Assembly (NCBI GenBank): GCA_977017575.1
Contig: CDRNVI010000103.1
Span: forward strand, 1-64,000
Direction of reading: 5' to 3'
DNA length: 64,000 nucleotides
Source of the DNA: Paramoeba atlantica
Taxonomy: Eukaryota > Discosea
Below the pieces are notes generated by a model, which searched no databases, was not told where the DNA came from, and saw nothing but the letters and a program-made list of their open reading frames with translations. The first letter of the stretch is position 1. Every line of letters starts with the position of its first letter. This document shows positions 50,200 to 59,276 of this stretch, one piece after another. A program made the translations under genes and the position numbers.

Positions 50200-52341
50200 A
50201 TGCAGGACGTCGACTCCAATTCGGGTGACCCCCACCCCTCGGACCCCTCTCTCACCGCCCCCCACGCCTACCTCAGCTCCCCGAGCTGTTTCCTCGACTT
50301 CAATGTCCTACGCTGGGAGGAGGGGCGCTACTCCCCATGCTACAAACTCACCGAGTTACTCACCGTCGGGGAGGCCCAGGCCGCGGAGTACATGTTCACC
50401 CTCGTCCGTCGTCACCTCCTCTCCGACATCTTCAACCTCTCCCCCGGTGACCTTCTCACCTTTATCGACCCCGTAGCCGCCCACCATTTTGAACATCCCG
50501 AAAACGGGGCCAAGCCCCCCCACCCCCCCATCCTCCCCTGTGTCGCCCCCCGCCCCGAAACCGGCCGCTGTATCCCCCCCGACACCTTCGCCTACCCCTT
50601 ACACCCCGCCCGCCCCTACCTCACCGTCCCCTATAACACCACAACCGTGATCCCACAGCAGACCCCCCCCTCTTCCTCCTCCTCCTCTTCCTCCTCTTCT
50701 CATTCGAGGGGAAACCGAGGCGCTCCCCATCTCGAGGGCACCGGGCCTACGCTTGCTACCCTCGGGTCCGTCCCCAATGCGGTACTCCGTAACGCGGTCC
50801 ACACCCGGACCACCTTCCCCTCCTCCTCCCCCCACGCCCCCGCGCACCGCTCCCACGGGGTGTGTGCCGCTGCGCTGTTTGTGCTGAACGGCACAGCAAT
50901 GGGGGAAGGGGCCATGGGGGGGGGACTGGACTACGAAAAAATGGTCCACGTCCTCCAGGGGGTTGTGGATGTGGTCCAAGCCCTCGTGAGTTCGTTTCAA
51001 CTGCAGTACCAGAAACTGCGACGCTCCCCGACCGCGGGCGTGGTGCGGGAGATGGAGAGCTGGAAGCCCCAGGCTTTTTTAAACCAGCAGGTGGAGACGT
51101 GGCAGCGGTTGGTCGAGGGGGCGCGGGGGGACCCGTCCGCGGAGCTCGAGACCGTGCTGCGGTTTTATGAGACCCAGCATGGGGAGAAGTTGGAGGCGGT
51201 GCACCGGTGGGAACAGCAAATGCTGATTGAGTCGATGCAGCCTGGGGTGCGGGCCTCGTATTGTAGCCCCGCCCAGACGTTGCGGTCCTCGGAGGATGAG
51301 GATGTGATGATGGGGGAGGGGTTGTCGATGTCGGCATCGTATGAGGCCCCGCCGTCGTCCTCGTTTGTGGGGGATATTGCGTACCATGAGAGCTCGGAGT
51401 GGCGGTCGTTAAAGGCGGAACAGGAAGGTCTGCGGGCGGTGTTGGAGGAGCTGCAACGGGTGCGTACACGGCTGGTGCAACTCCCGATGGGGGAGCAGCC
51501 GGAGGTGTTAGGTGCTCGCTGGTCCGTCATACGACGTATCTTGCTTAGTTATTTACAACACCGCGAGACCCTACTGCGGTTTGCGTCAACCCAAAAAGGA
51601 AATCGGGAATATGCCCACCTACAGCTCGAGGGTCTGGATGCTCCTTTGACGGCGTTTCGTCAGCTGCTGGTGCGCGAGGTGAGCTCCGTACGTATGGGTT
51701 GTGGTATTGAAGAGGCTGAGCGAGTGCTGACGTTTATCTGTGAATGTAACACCAAGGCAGGATTTACTCAGCTCGCTGCAGAGGAGGCAGCACAAGGGGT
51801 TCCGGTGCGTCTACCTGTTTTCACAGAAAAGGAGAAGGGAGAAGAGGAGGAAGACTCCAGCTCCTCTCTAATGGATTCTCGTAAGCGTCGTCGCTCTGGG
51901 AAGCAGGAAGAAGAGGAATCGGAAAGCGAGGACTCGGAAGAAGATTCTGATTCCCCGTTGGTAAGTTCTCCACCGACAAAAAGAGCGCGTGGGGAAAAGG
52001 AAACGAAGCGAGGCAGAGGTCGGGGGAGGGGTACCCGCGGCGGACGAGGTGGGAGTCGGGGGAAAAAGGCATCGGAAGAGACCGGCGACAAGAATTCTCG
52101 GAAGCGAAAGGCCTCTGGTTCCAGCATAAAGGATGACACCTCAGTATCTGCAACAAAGACCACCTCGAAAAAAGCGGGAAGCCAAAAGAAAAGTGGTAAA
52201 GCACAGGAAGAGGTGATCACGACTCGTTCAACACGTTCTCGAACACGGCAAGCAGCCGCGGAGGAGGAAGAGTCTCTTGGATCTATGGATAGGAAAGGAG
52301 GTAAACAGGAACAGCCTAAAAAACGTGCCCGTAAAGGGTGA
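50200..52341 (+). CDS. Large protein with acidic/basic RG-rich C-terminus, function unknown
   Basis: The frame is open from 50014, but I choose ATG 50200. The upstream residues (RPILPLLLLLPLLSAYDTP) look like a signal peptide only because they translate a pyrimidine leader. From 50200 the protein has 713 residues. Parts: a Cys-containing N-terminal region (FNVLRWEEGRYSPCYKLTEL), a Pro-rich and poly-Ser stretch near residues 150-170, coiled-coil-like regions (ETWQRLVEGARGDPSAELET; LKAEQEGLRAVLEELQRV), then from ~555 an acidic/basic tail. The tail has RKRRR, SPPTKRARGEK, RGRGRGRGTRGGRGG and RKRKAS, which suggest nuclear import and nucleic-acid binding. I do not recognise a family. Confidence 0.65.
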   Translation: MQDVDSNSGDPHPSDPSLTAPHAYLSSPSCFLDFNVLRWEEGRYSPCYKLTELLTVGEAQAAEYMFTLVRRHLLSDIFNLSPGDLLTFIDPVAAHHFEHPENGAKPPHPPILPCVAPRPETGRCIPPDTFAYPLHPARPYLTVPYNTTTVIPQQTPPSSSSSSSSSSHSRGNRGAPHLEGTGPTLATLGSVPNAVLRNAVHTRTTFPSSSPHAPAHRSHGVCAAALFVLNGTAMGEGAMGGGLDYEKMVHVLQGVVDVVQALVSSFQLQYQKLRRSPTAGVVREMESWKPQAFLNQQVETWQRLVEGARGDPSAELETVLRFYETQHGEKLEAVHRWEQQMLIESMQPGVRASYCSPAQTLRSSEDEDVMMGEGLSMSASYEAPPSSSFVGDIAYHESSEWRSLKAEQEGLRAVLEELQRVRTRLVQLPMGEQPEVLGARWSVIRRILLSYLQHRETLLRFASTQKGNREYAHLQLEGLDAPLTAFRQLLVREVSSVRMGCGIEEAERVLTFICECNTKAGFTQLAAEEAAQGVPVRLPVFTEKEKGEEEEDSSSSLMDSRKRRRSGKQEEEESESEDSEEDSDSPLVSSPPTKRARGEKETKRGRGRGRGTRGGRGGSRGKKASEETGDKNSRKRKASGSSIKDDTSVSATKTTSKKAGSQKKSGKAQEEVITTRSTRSRTRQAAAEEEESLGSMDRKGGKQEQPKKRARKG

Positions 52342-53006
52342 GTGACACTGTTTAGGCGTTCAACGTTTGAGGCTGCGTCCGAATTGTTTAATGTTTATTG
52401 TGCACCAATGAAATCTTGGCGAATCCAAAAATATGTGCGCAACTAAGAACTTTTGTGTTTCAGTAACTACTTTTTTCTTGGCTAATAAAGTTATACGTCT
52501 TCTACAAAATATTTTTTATTGTCTGCTGATATTTAATTTTGTGAGATCGAAATGAATGATTTTCTTCGTTCTCTATTTCACTCGTCTTTTATTATGAGCT
52601 CTGCTGAAATGCGTAAAAATACTGTATGAAGTATTCGCCATCTACATTCCTTTTTCTCTGCATAATCGTCGTATGTTTTTCTTGTTCCAAAACAAGTTTC
52701 TTTTTTTAGATTTGTCAAGTAAACTGTATTTCTTGCACTAGACTTCTTTTCTTTAGATCACTTAGATAGAAAATGATACGCCACATAGATTCACTCCACA
52801 ACAGCGCTACACACACCAAAAAACAAAAGCAAGAACCTCCTTTTTCCTACAAAGCTTCCTCTCTTCCGTACAACAGCAAATTTGCCTCAAATCTGTGCTC
52901 TGTTCTCCCGCTCTGTTTCCTATTTTTTGCCGCAACATTTACGAGTTTGTCTCACAAATCTCCTCTCCATTTGAATCTCAACACTCTGACCCATGCGGTT
53001 GAGGAA
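52342..53006. other. Intergenic, AT-rich
   Basis: No gene. In-frame residues upstream of 53007 (LPLCFLFFAATFTSL) look like translated leader. Confidence 0.4.
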
Positions 53007-54419
53007 ATGGCTTTTACCGGGCATCCTACCTCAGGCATCGTTTCCGCTCCTTTTACCCGGGCTCGTCGCATGTCAGAAGTTCCTTCTCGCAACCAAACCC
53101 ACAGCATACACCCGTGGGATGCTCCGCCTAATACTTCTGATAAAGAAAATCGAAAAACTGAAATTTCTCTTCCCCCACGACATGTCTCTTTTCTATCGAA
53201 TGCCTCTCAGCCCTCGGAGTTTGCAAGAAAACGTAAACAGCGTTGCAACAAAAAAGAAGCCTTTCGGGCGTTTCCACAAGTGTCTACCATCACATCGGAA
53301 TTATGGGACTGCTCTCAGGTGAGTTATGACGCCGATGACGAGTCCCCGCGACGCGTAAGTCGAAAACGTAGTCGATTATCAAAAGGTCATCCCGTGAGTA
53401 CACTGAGACCCAAAAAAGCAGACCCCGTGTTTCGTACTGAATTCAACTCGCTCGAAAAAGGCGACGCGACGTTTACAACAAACGAAATCAAAGGCGTAAA
53501 CTCTCCTCTCGATTTTCTCGAAACTCCAAAAATTTCTTCTCCCACAGTACAATCTCTCTCCTCGACCTGTGCGGATTCCTCACTTGATTCTGGAATGGAA
53601 GCACAGCCACGACAAAAGAAACCTCGTCTTCTCCCCCATTCATCAGTAGTAAATCCAAACGCTGCGATTTCGAAGTTTACTTCCCGTTCGCATCGTATTG
53701 GAAAAGTGCACACAGCGCTGCTCTCCGATGAGGTCATGCTGCAGCAATTCGTCTCTTCGCTGTTTGTCACGGAACAAGCCGAGGCGATTTCGAGCTTATG
53801 GCCGAGTGAGAGACCCGTGTGTACGTGGCCAGGAATTACCTGTCGCTACGTTTCGAATAAGGAAAAGAGTCCGTCCTCGGTTTCCAACGAAGAGGAGGAG
53901 AAGGAAAGGGGTGAAAATACCCAAAACGAGTTACCCACCACAACTTTTAAGAACACGTCCCCGAGAGTTGTGGCCATGGATTGGTCTCATTGGGGACTTC
54001 ATGGCACAGTGGCCTTATCTCGCCTTCCTTCCTATTTGCAAAGCTTTAAGGCCGAGGGAAACTTTATGGAAGGTGAGTTGGACTTAACAAGACTTCCTGC
54101 CACTCTACAAATGCTGTGGCTTTCAGAGAATTCGTTTTCGGGGGAGGTAGTTCTCTCACAGTTGCCCACACAGTTGCACTTTTTGCAGCTTTCGAGGAAC
54201 GTGCTATCGGGCACAGTCTCTCTTTCCGGTCTGCCTTCTACGCTTGAGCTCCTGGATTTGAGTTTTAACGCGTTTCATGGAAATGCACTCCGAATGTTGT
54301 ACCGAGCAGCAAAGCCTCAGCAGTATATGCACGTTAATCGGATTGATCTAAGAGGTAACGCCTTTGAGTACACCACAGAAGCCCATGAGCGTTGTCCCAG
54401 TAGCATACTTGTAGTATAG
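53007..54419 (+). CDS. LRR domain fused to a basic, nuclear-type N-terminal region
   Basis: The start at 53007 (MAFTGHPTSG) is preferred; the frame is open to 52773 but that part looks like leader. Residues 1-230 are disordered, with basic clusters (ARKRKQRCNKK; SRKRSRLSKG; RQKKPRLLP) typical of nuclear targeting, and DKENRKTE. Then comes the family cap: ALLSDEVMLQQFVSSLF and CTWPGITC. An acidic insertion (SNEEEEKERGENTQ) is followed by about five LRRs (LPTQLHFLQLSRNVLSGTV). It is the only family member with such an extension. A role in the nucleus is inferred. Confidence 0.78.
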   Translation: MAFTGHPTSGIVSAPFTRARRMSEVPSRNQTHSIHPWDAPPNTSDKENRKTEISLPPRHVSFLSNASQPSEFARKRKQRCNKKEAFRAFPQVSTITSELWDCSQVSYDADDESPRRVSRKRSRLSKGHPVSTLRPKKADPVFRTEFNSLEKGDATFTTNEIKGVNSPLDFLETPKISSPTVQSLSSTCADSSLDSGMEAQPRQKKPRLLPHSSVVNPNAAISKFTSRSHRIGKVHTALLSDEVMLQQFVSSLFVTEQAEAISSLWPSERPVCTWPGITCRYVSNKEKSPSSVSNEEEEKERGENTQNELPTTTFKNTSPRVVAMDWSHWGLHGTVALSRLPSYLQSFKAEGNFMEGELDLTRLPATLQMLWLSENSFSGEVVLSQLPTQLHFLQLSRNVLSGTVSLSGLPSTLELLDLSFNAFHGNALRMLYRAAKPQQYMHVNRIDLRGNAFEYTTEAHERCPSSILVV

Positions 54420-54879
54420 CACACATGTAGACCGACAACCAAGTATGTTATTTTTTTCTATTTTTTTGGAATGAATTGGGGTCATGTATTTCTTCTAGAG
54501 TATATCAAAGAGAGATGAACAGCTCTTTTTTGTTCGAATATGCGAAGTTACATTTTCTTGTAGGAAAATGGTACTCTTTTTGTTTGTTTGACTAGAGGGT
54601 GTGCTATTTGTGCTCCCATACTCTACTTTTTAGACTTTGGTTTGTTTTCCTAATATTGTAGTCTCTTTTTATCCTCCTAGAGAAGATTAACCACTAATAG
54701 CTTGTAGCGTACATGTAGATAAAGTTTACATGTATGCATCATTGTTTTCATCTTTTCTGATAAATTTATACAACAATCGACATTTTTAGTCATCGTTTTT
54801 TCAAATATTTAAGATTTACATCAAAATTATCATCCTATTTTTTCGAGAGAGATAACCTTATTTTCAGCAAATTTCCTTC
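54420..54879. other. Intergenic, AT-rich
   Basis: No gene seen. TTATTTTCAG at ~54860, 20 bases before the SDHA start, has splice-acceptor form. Confidence 0.4.
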
Positions 54880-57465
54880 ATGATACGGAGGCTATTCACA
54901 AAGAATTCCGCAGAGCTGTTTCTCGGAAACTCCGAACACCTTTTCTTGAGGAGACCCACTCAAGTTTCTTACACCTTTCTCTCGTCGTCGTCTTCCCGAT
55001 CTTTTTCCTCCACTCTACCGCTTCAAGACTCATCTAAGAAAAGCGCAGACCGAAACACACAAACACAGCCTCCTTCCCAAACATCTTCCCCATCTTCAGA
55101 AAAAACAGCATCCCCTTCTCCCTCCTCCCCCTCCTTTTTTTCTAAACTTTTAACCCGAAAAACAACCTCTCCTATATCTTCAACCCCCTCTACCCCATCA
55201 CAACCTTCTTCCACTACGTCTACTACAGCTACAACTCCATCCCCCTCTACCCCTACCCCCTCTACCCCAACTCAACCTCCAACTCCTACAGCTACAACAA
55301 CTAACCCACCGGTCTCTACCCCTACCCCCTCTACCCCCTCTACCCCATCACAACCTTCTTCCACTACTTCTACTCCTACAGCTACTACGCCTTCTCCTAC
55401 AGCTACAACCCCACCAGGCTCTACCCGAACTACTACTACTACTACTACTACCCCATCAGGCTCTACCCCAACGACTACTACTAACCCATCAGGCTCTACC
55501 CCCCCAACACAACCTCCTTCTCCTACCGCTACAACGACCACCCCACCGGTCTCCCCCCCTAACCCCTCTACCCCTACTCAACCTCCTTCCCCTACCGCCA
55601 CAACCCCACCGGTCCCCCCCCCGGTCTCCCCCCCCTCCCCCTACCCCATCATCGACCACACCTTCGACGCGGTCGTCGTGGGGGCCGGTGGGGGGGGTCT
55701 CCGTGCCGCCGCTGGCATCGCCTCCGCGGGCTACGACGTCGCGTGCCTCACCAAACTCTACCCCAGCCGCTCCCACACCATCGCCGCCCAGGGGGGGCTC
55801 AACGCCGCCCTGGCCAACACCGCGGACGACGACTGGCGCTGGCACATGTACGACACCGTGAAGGGCTCGGACTGGCTCGGGGACCAGGACGCGATCCAGT
55901 ACATGTGCCAGGAGGCCCCCGCGGTGGTGGGGGAGCTGGAGGCGATGGGGATGCCCTTCCTGCGCACCCCCCAGGGGCTGGTCTTCCAGCGCCCCTTCGG
56001 CGGCCAGGCCACGCACTACGGCCAAGGGGGGCAGGCCCGGCGGACGTGCGCGGCCAGCGACCGCACAGGGCACGCCATGCTGCATATTTTGTACGGGCAG
56101 AGTTTCCAACACGGGGTGAGTTTCTTTAATGAGTACTTCGCGCTGGATGTGATGATGGATGGCACGGGGGCGTGCCGCGGGGTGATGGCGATGGCGATTG
56201 AGGATGGCACGGTGCATCGGTTCCGGGCGAAGTACACGGTGCTGGCGACCGGGGGGTACGGCCGGGCGTACTTTACGTGCACCAGTGCGAAGAGCTGTAC
56301 GGGGGATGGGACCGCGATGGTGGCGCGTGCGGGGTTGCCGTGTCAGGATATGGAGTTCGTGCAGTTCCACCCGACGGGGATTTATGGCCCGGGGGTGTTG
56401 ATGACGGAGGGGTGTCGAGGGGAGGGGGGGTATTTGTTAAACGCGGAGGGGGAGCGTTTTATGCAGCGCTACGCCCCAAAGGCGCAGGACCTCGCGAGCC
56501 GGGACGTCGTGAGTCGTGCGATAACGATGGAAATTTTGGCCGGCCGCGGGTGTGGGCCGAAAAAGGATCACGTGTTGCTGCAGCTGCACCACCTGGACCC
56601 GGAGCTGCTCGGGGAGCGGCTTCCGGGGATTATGGAGAGCGCCAAGACGTTTGCTGGGGTGGATGTGACCACCCAGCCCGTCCCGGTCGTCCCTACGGTG
56701 CACTACACCATGGGAGGCGTCCCCACGCTGTGGACCGGGGAGGCGGTGTGTCCTCGAGGGGGGAACCCGGATGCGATTGTCCCCGGGCTGCTCTCGGCGG
56801 GGGAGGCGGCGTGTGCGAGTGTTCACGGGGCCAACCGCCTCGGCGCGAACTCGCTGCTCGATATTGTCGTGTTTGGTAAGTCCTGTGCGAACACGGTGGT
56901 GTTTAACCTCGCAAAGGAGGGAAGGGCACAGCCGCCGTTGGAGGAGGGTATGGGGCAGGAGAGTGTCGCGGCGCTGCATCGGATTTTGCACAACCCGAAA
57001 GGGGAGATTCCAACCGCCCGGCTTCGGGAGCGGTTGAAAAATGCCATGTCGCTGTATGCGGCCGTGTTCCGCACCGAGGAGACGATGAAAAAGGGGCTCA
57101 AGATTGTCCAGGAGTGTGTGCAGGATTTCGACCACGTGTTGGTGCACGACAAGAGCCCCGTGTGGAACAGTAACCTCGTCGAGACCCTGGAGCTGCGTAA
57201 CTTGTTGTGCAACGCGTTGCTTACGATAGCCAGTGCGTTGAACCGCCCAGAGAGCCGTGGGGCGCACGCACGGGATGACTTCCCGGACAGGGATGACACC
57301 AATTGGATGAAACACACGCTGTGCTATTGGAGGGATCCGGTGACATCGCGTGAGGCGCCGCAGGAAAAACGTGTCCCGCACGTGGATCTGTGTTACCGAC
57401 CGGTGCACCTCTCGACGCTGAGTAATGAGGTGGAGACCGTACCCCCGATGAAGCGGGTGTACTAA
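54880..57465 (+). CDS. SDHA: Succinate dehydrogenase flavoprotein subunit with long Pro/Thr spacer
   Basis: The protein has 861 residues, against ~620-660 in most eukaryotes. The N-terminus ([17 protein letters not shown], then [11 protein letters not shown]) fits a mitochondrial presequence. Residues ~60-250 are a Ser/Thr/Pro-rich repeat ([19 protein letters not shown]). The enzyme core starts near 258: [15 protein letters not shown] (FAD-binding), [14 protein letters not shown] with the His that holds FAD covalently, then [32 protein letters not shown] and [12 protein letters not shown]. The C-terminal [10 protein letters not shown] is also typical. It oxidises succinate in complex II of the inner mitochondrial membrane. 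All catalytic motifs are present. The spacer is the odd part. Confidence 0.97.
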   Translation: MIRRLFTKNSAELFLGNSEHLFLRRPTQVSYTFLSSSSSRSFSSTLPLQDSSKKSADRNTQTQPPSQTSSPSSEKTASPSPSSPSFFSKLLTRKTTSPISSTPSTPSQPSSTTSTTATTPSPSTPTPSTPTQPPTPTATTTNPPVSTPTPSTPSTPSQPSSTTSTPTATTPSPTATTPPGSTRTTTTTTTTPSGSTPTTTTNPSGSTPPTQPPSPTATTTTPPVSPPNPSTPTQPPSPTATTPPVPPPVSPPSPYPIIDHTFDAVVVGAGGGGLRAAAGIASAGYDVACLTKLYPSRSHTIAAQGGLNAALANTADDDWRWHMYDTVKGSDWLGDQDAIQYMCQEAPAVVGELEAMGMPFLRTPQGLVFQRPFGGQATHYGQGGQARRTCAASDRTGHAMLHILYGQSFQHGVSFFNEYFALDVMMDGTGACRGVMAMAIEDGTVHRFRAKYTVLATGGYGRAYFTCTSAKSCTGDGTAMVARAGLPCQDMEFVQFHPTGIYGPGVLMTEGCRGEGGYLLNAEGERFMQRYAPKAQDLASRDVVSRAITMEILAGRGCGPKKDHVLLQLHHLDPELLGERLPGIMESAKTFAGVDVTTQPVPVVPTVHYTMGGVPTLWTGEAVCPRGGNPDAIVPGLLSAGEAACASVHGANRLGANSLLDIVVFGKSCANTVVFNLAKEGRAQPPLEEGMGQESVAALHRILHNPKGEIPTARLRERLKNAMSLYAAVFRTEETMKKGLKIVQECVQDFDHVLVHDKSPVWNSNLVETLELRNLLCNALLTIASALNRPESRGAHARDDFPDRDDTNWMKHTLCYWRDPVTSREAPQEKRVPHVDLCYRPVHLSTLSNEVETVPPMKRVY

Positions 57466-57940
57466 GGTGTAGTTTGTAATAAGGAGACGAAAGAGGCTTG
57501 TTTAAAGGTAAGTCTCTAGAGCAAGAAACGGTTTTTTTGGGGGTGTACCTCAGAAAACCCATGTGAGTTTAAGGTATAATGAGTGGGTTTGTGTACTTTC
57601 CTTTAACTCGTATTGAATTACAGTAGTGTCCTACCTTATAAGAAAAGAATAGTCAAGTAGAAGTTTTGTCCCCTTGAAACGCTTTCAACAAAAACGTATC
57701 CCTTATCCTGTAAAACAGCATACGGTATGAGAAACAGTCCTGAATTATGTATAACACATATATAGTTTCCCCTTTTCCTTAGTCCCTCTCTAATTTTCTT
57801 ATTATTGGCTTTCCTTTCAACAAACAATCCCCCATTTTTGAGGGAAACCTTCTTGAATACATTTCGCATACGTTTTGTAATCCCAAGTCATTTGTTCCAA
57901 CCAACTCAGTCTTTTCTTTTCTCTACCCACATCTATCCGT
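57466..57940. other. Intergenic, ends in pyrimidine leader
   Basis: No gene seen. The last ~30 bases before 57941 (TCTTTTCTTTTCTCTACCC) form a pyrimidine leader. Confidence 0.4.
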
Positions 57941-58504
57941 ATGCCTCCTCGTTCCGAGGCCGATGATGATGAATGGGAGGGCTCTGTCCACAGTGACACT
58001 GCCGCCTATGAAGACGACGGCGTACTAGACGAGGACAATACCTATTACGATTCTCCCGAGCTCACCTCCGCTGACGAGAACGAATCGTTGGAGGAGAACC
58101 CCCCAATGACCATTGAATTGGAGGAGAGCCACCGGACAGTTGTCTCCTCTAGCGCAGCAGAGATGAGTTCTGCCGACACTCACGATCCACAAGCCCTACA
58201 AGTGGATCCTCCTTCTAGGAGAAAAAAAGAACGTGTGACGACTCCCTTTCTAACACGTTATGAGAGGGCTCGGGTGCTTGGGACCCGGGCGTTGCAGATT
58301 AGTATGAATGCCCCGATACTCGTTCCTTTGGAAGGAGAGATGGATCCGCTGCAAATAGCACTCAAGGAGCTACAGCGAAAAGTGATTCCTATTATTATCC
58401 GTCGTCACTTGCCGGATGGCTCGCATGAGGATTGGCCATTGTCTGAGTTGCATGTGGACATGGAGCGGACTCTTGATGATCGATATAAACCGCCTCCGTT
58501 GTAG
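57941..58504 (+). CDS. RPB6: RNA polymerase subunit RPB6 (ABC23, shared by pol I, II, III)
   Basis: 187 residues. The first 100 are acidic, as in other RPB6 proteins, but longer than in human (total 127). The conserved domain is at ~100-187: [19 protein letters not shown], then [39 protein letters not shown] and [14 protein letters not shown]6 stabilises the assembly of the largest subunit in all three nuclear polymerases. The ATG at 57941 follows a pyrimidine leader. No intron. Confidence 0.96.
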   Translation: MPPRSEADDDEWEGSVHSDTAAYEDDGVLDEDNTYYDSPELTSADENESLEENPPMTIELEESHRTVVSSSAAEMSSADTHDPQALQVDPPSRRKKERVTTPFLTRYERARVLGTRALQISMNAPILVPLEGEMDPLQIALKELQRKVIPIIIRRHLPDGSHEDWPLSELHVDMERTLDDRYKPPPL

Positions 58505-58674
58505 AGATTAAAGCAATGCTTTTCGAAATGTTCTCATGTAGTTACTCCTCCTCTGATTTACATCCATAACTCTTTCGAAACGTTAGCTTATAAAAATTGA
58601 AAAGGGAATATGATACTGTGGCTCTCTGTTATTAATACAATCCTCACGTTTTTCATTCTTTATCCGGTTCGTTA

Positions 58675-58735
58675 AACATACTGACGCTGCGCGCTTCGCG
58701 TTGAAAACTACCTCGGCGTTAAACGATTCGGATAG
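58675..58735. repeat. Palindromic repeat with GCGCGCTTCGCG hairpin
   Basis: GTTCGTTAAACATACTGACG, then GCGCGCTTCGCGTTGAAAAC and TACCTCGGCGTTAAACGA. Same family as 13095-13195 and 46910-46966. Confidence 0.65.
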
Positions 58736-58814
58736 CATTTTATCCACCTCGTTACGACGCACCAGTGATCTGGTGGAAACGGGTTATTCTTTTTTTGCTT
58801 CAACGGTAATATGG

Positions 58815-58915
58815 AATTTAGTAAAATTATGTGGAATTTTATGGATCTTCAAGGAGCCATATCATGGCATCATATTCCACTGAGTGTTCAAATCTTCGTT
58901 TTGAGTGCGTACTAT
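58815..58915 (+). pseudogene. LRR gene scrap (31827-type)
   Basis: TTATGGATCTTCAAGGAGCC, then ATATCATGGCATCATATTCC matches the first-repeat region of the genes at 31827 and 33223. It ends near TTTTGAGTGCGTAC. Only ~100 bases survive. Confidence 0.75.
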
Positions 58916-58986
58916 ATGAAGTTGCGTACTATAAGAAGAGTCAAACAAAAAGGGAGTACATACAGCAGCTGTATGTTCAATTTAAA

Positions 58987-59053
58987 CAGGGGTCCGGTTT
59001 AGCATACCTGTGACCTCGTACCATACCGGGGGGTATGCTAAACCGGACCCCCG
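58987..59053. repeat. Solo palindrome (GGTCCGGTTTAGCATACC)
   Basis: GGGTCCGGTTTAGCATACC is mirrored by GGTATGCTAAACCGGACCC. The centre has a second short palindrome around CATACCGGGGGGTATG. No other content, so it could be a minimal element. Confidence 0.75.
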
Positions 59054-59276
59054 CTTATTTTGTTACTTAATCGTTGTTATAACGAAACCGCATTTTCGAA
59101 CCTTTACTGCAATTATCTACATTCGACCTCACATTTAAAAAGGAAGTATTATGATTTGGTTTTCATGCTCGCTTTGAGTCCTCTAAAAACAGGGGAAATT
59201 ACTCAGAAAAAAAAGAAATGGTTTTTAAGGGCTCACTTTTAAAACGAATGACAAAGTCTGATGCGTGTATCAGGGA

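Larger units (their letters stand above)
58505..59276. other. Repeat-bearing spacer
   Basis: Holds the repeats at 58675-58735 and 58987-59053 and an LRR scrap, listed separately. No gene. Confidence 0.45.
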
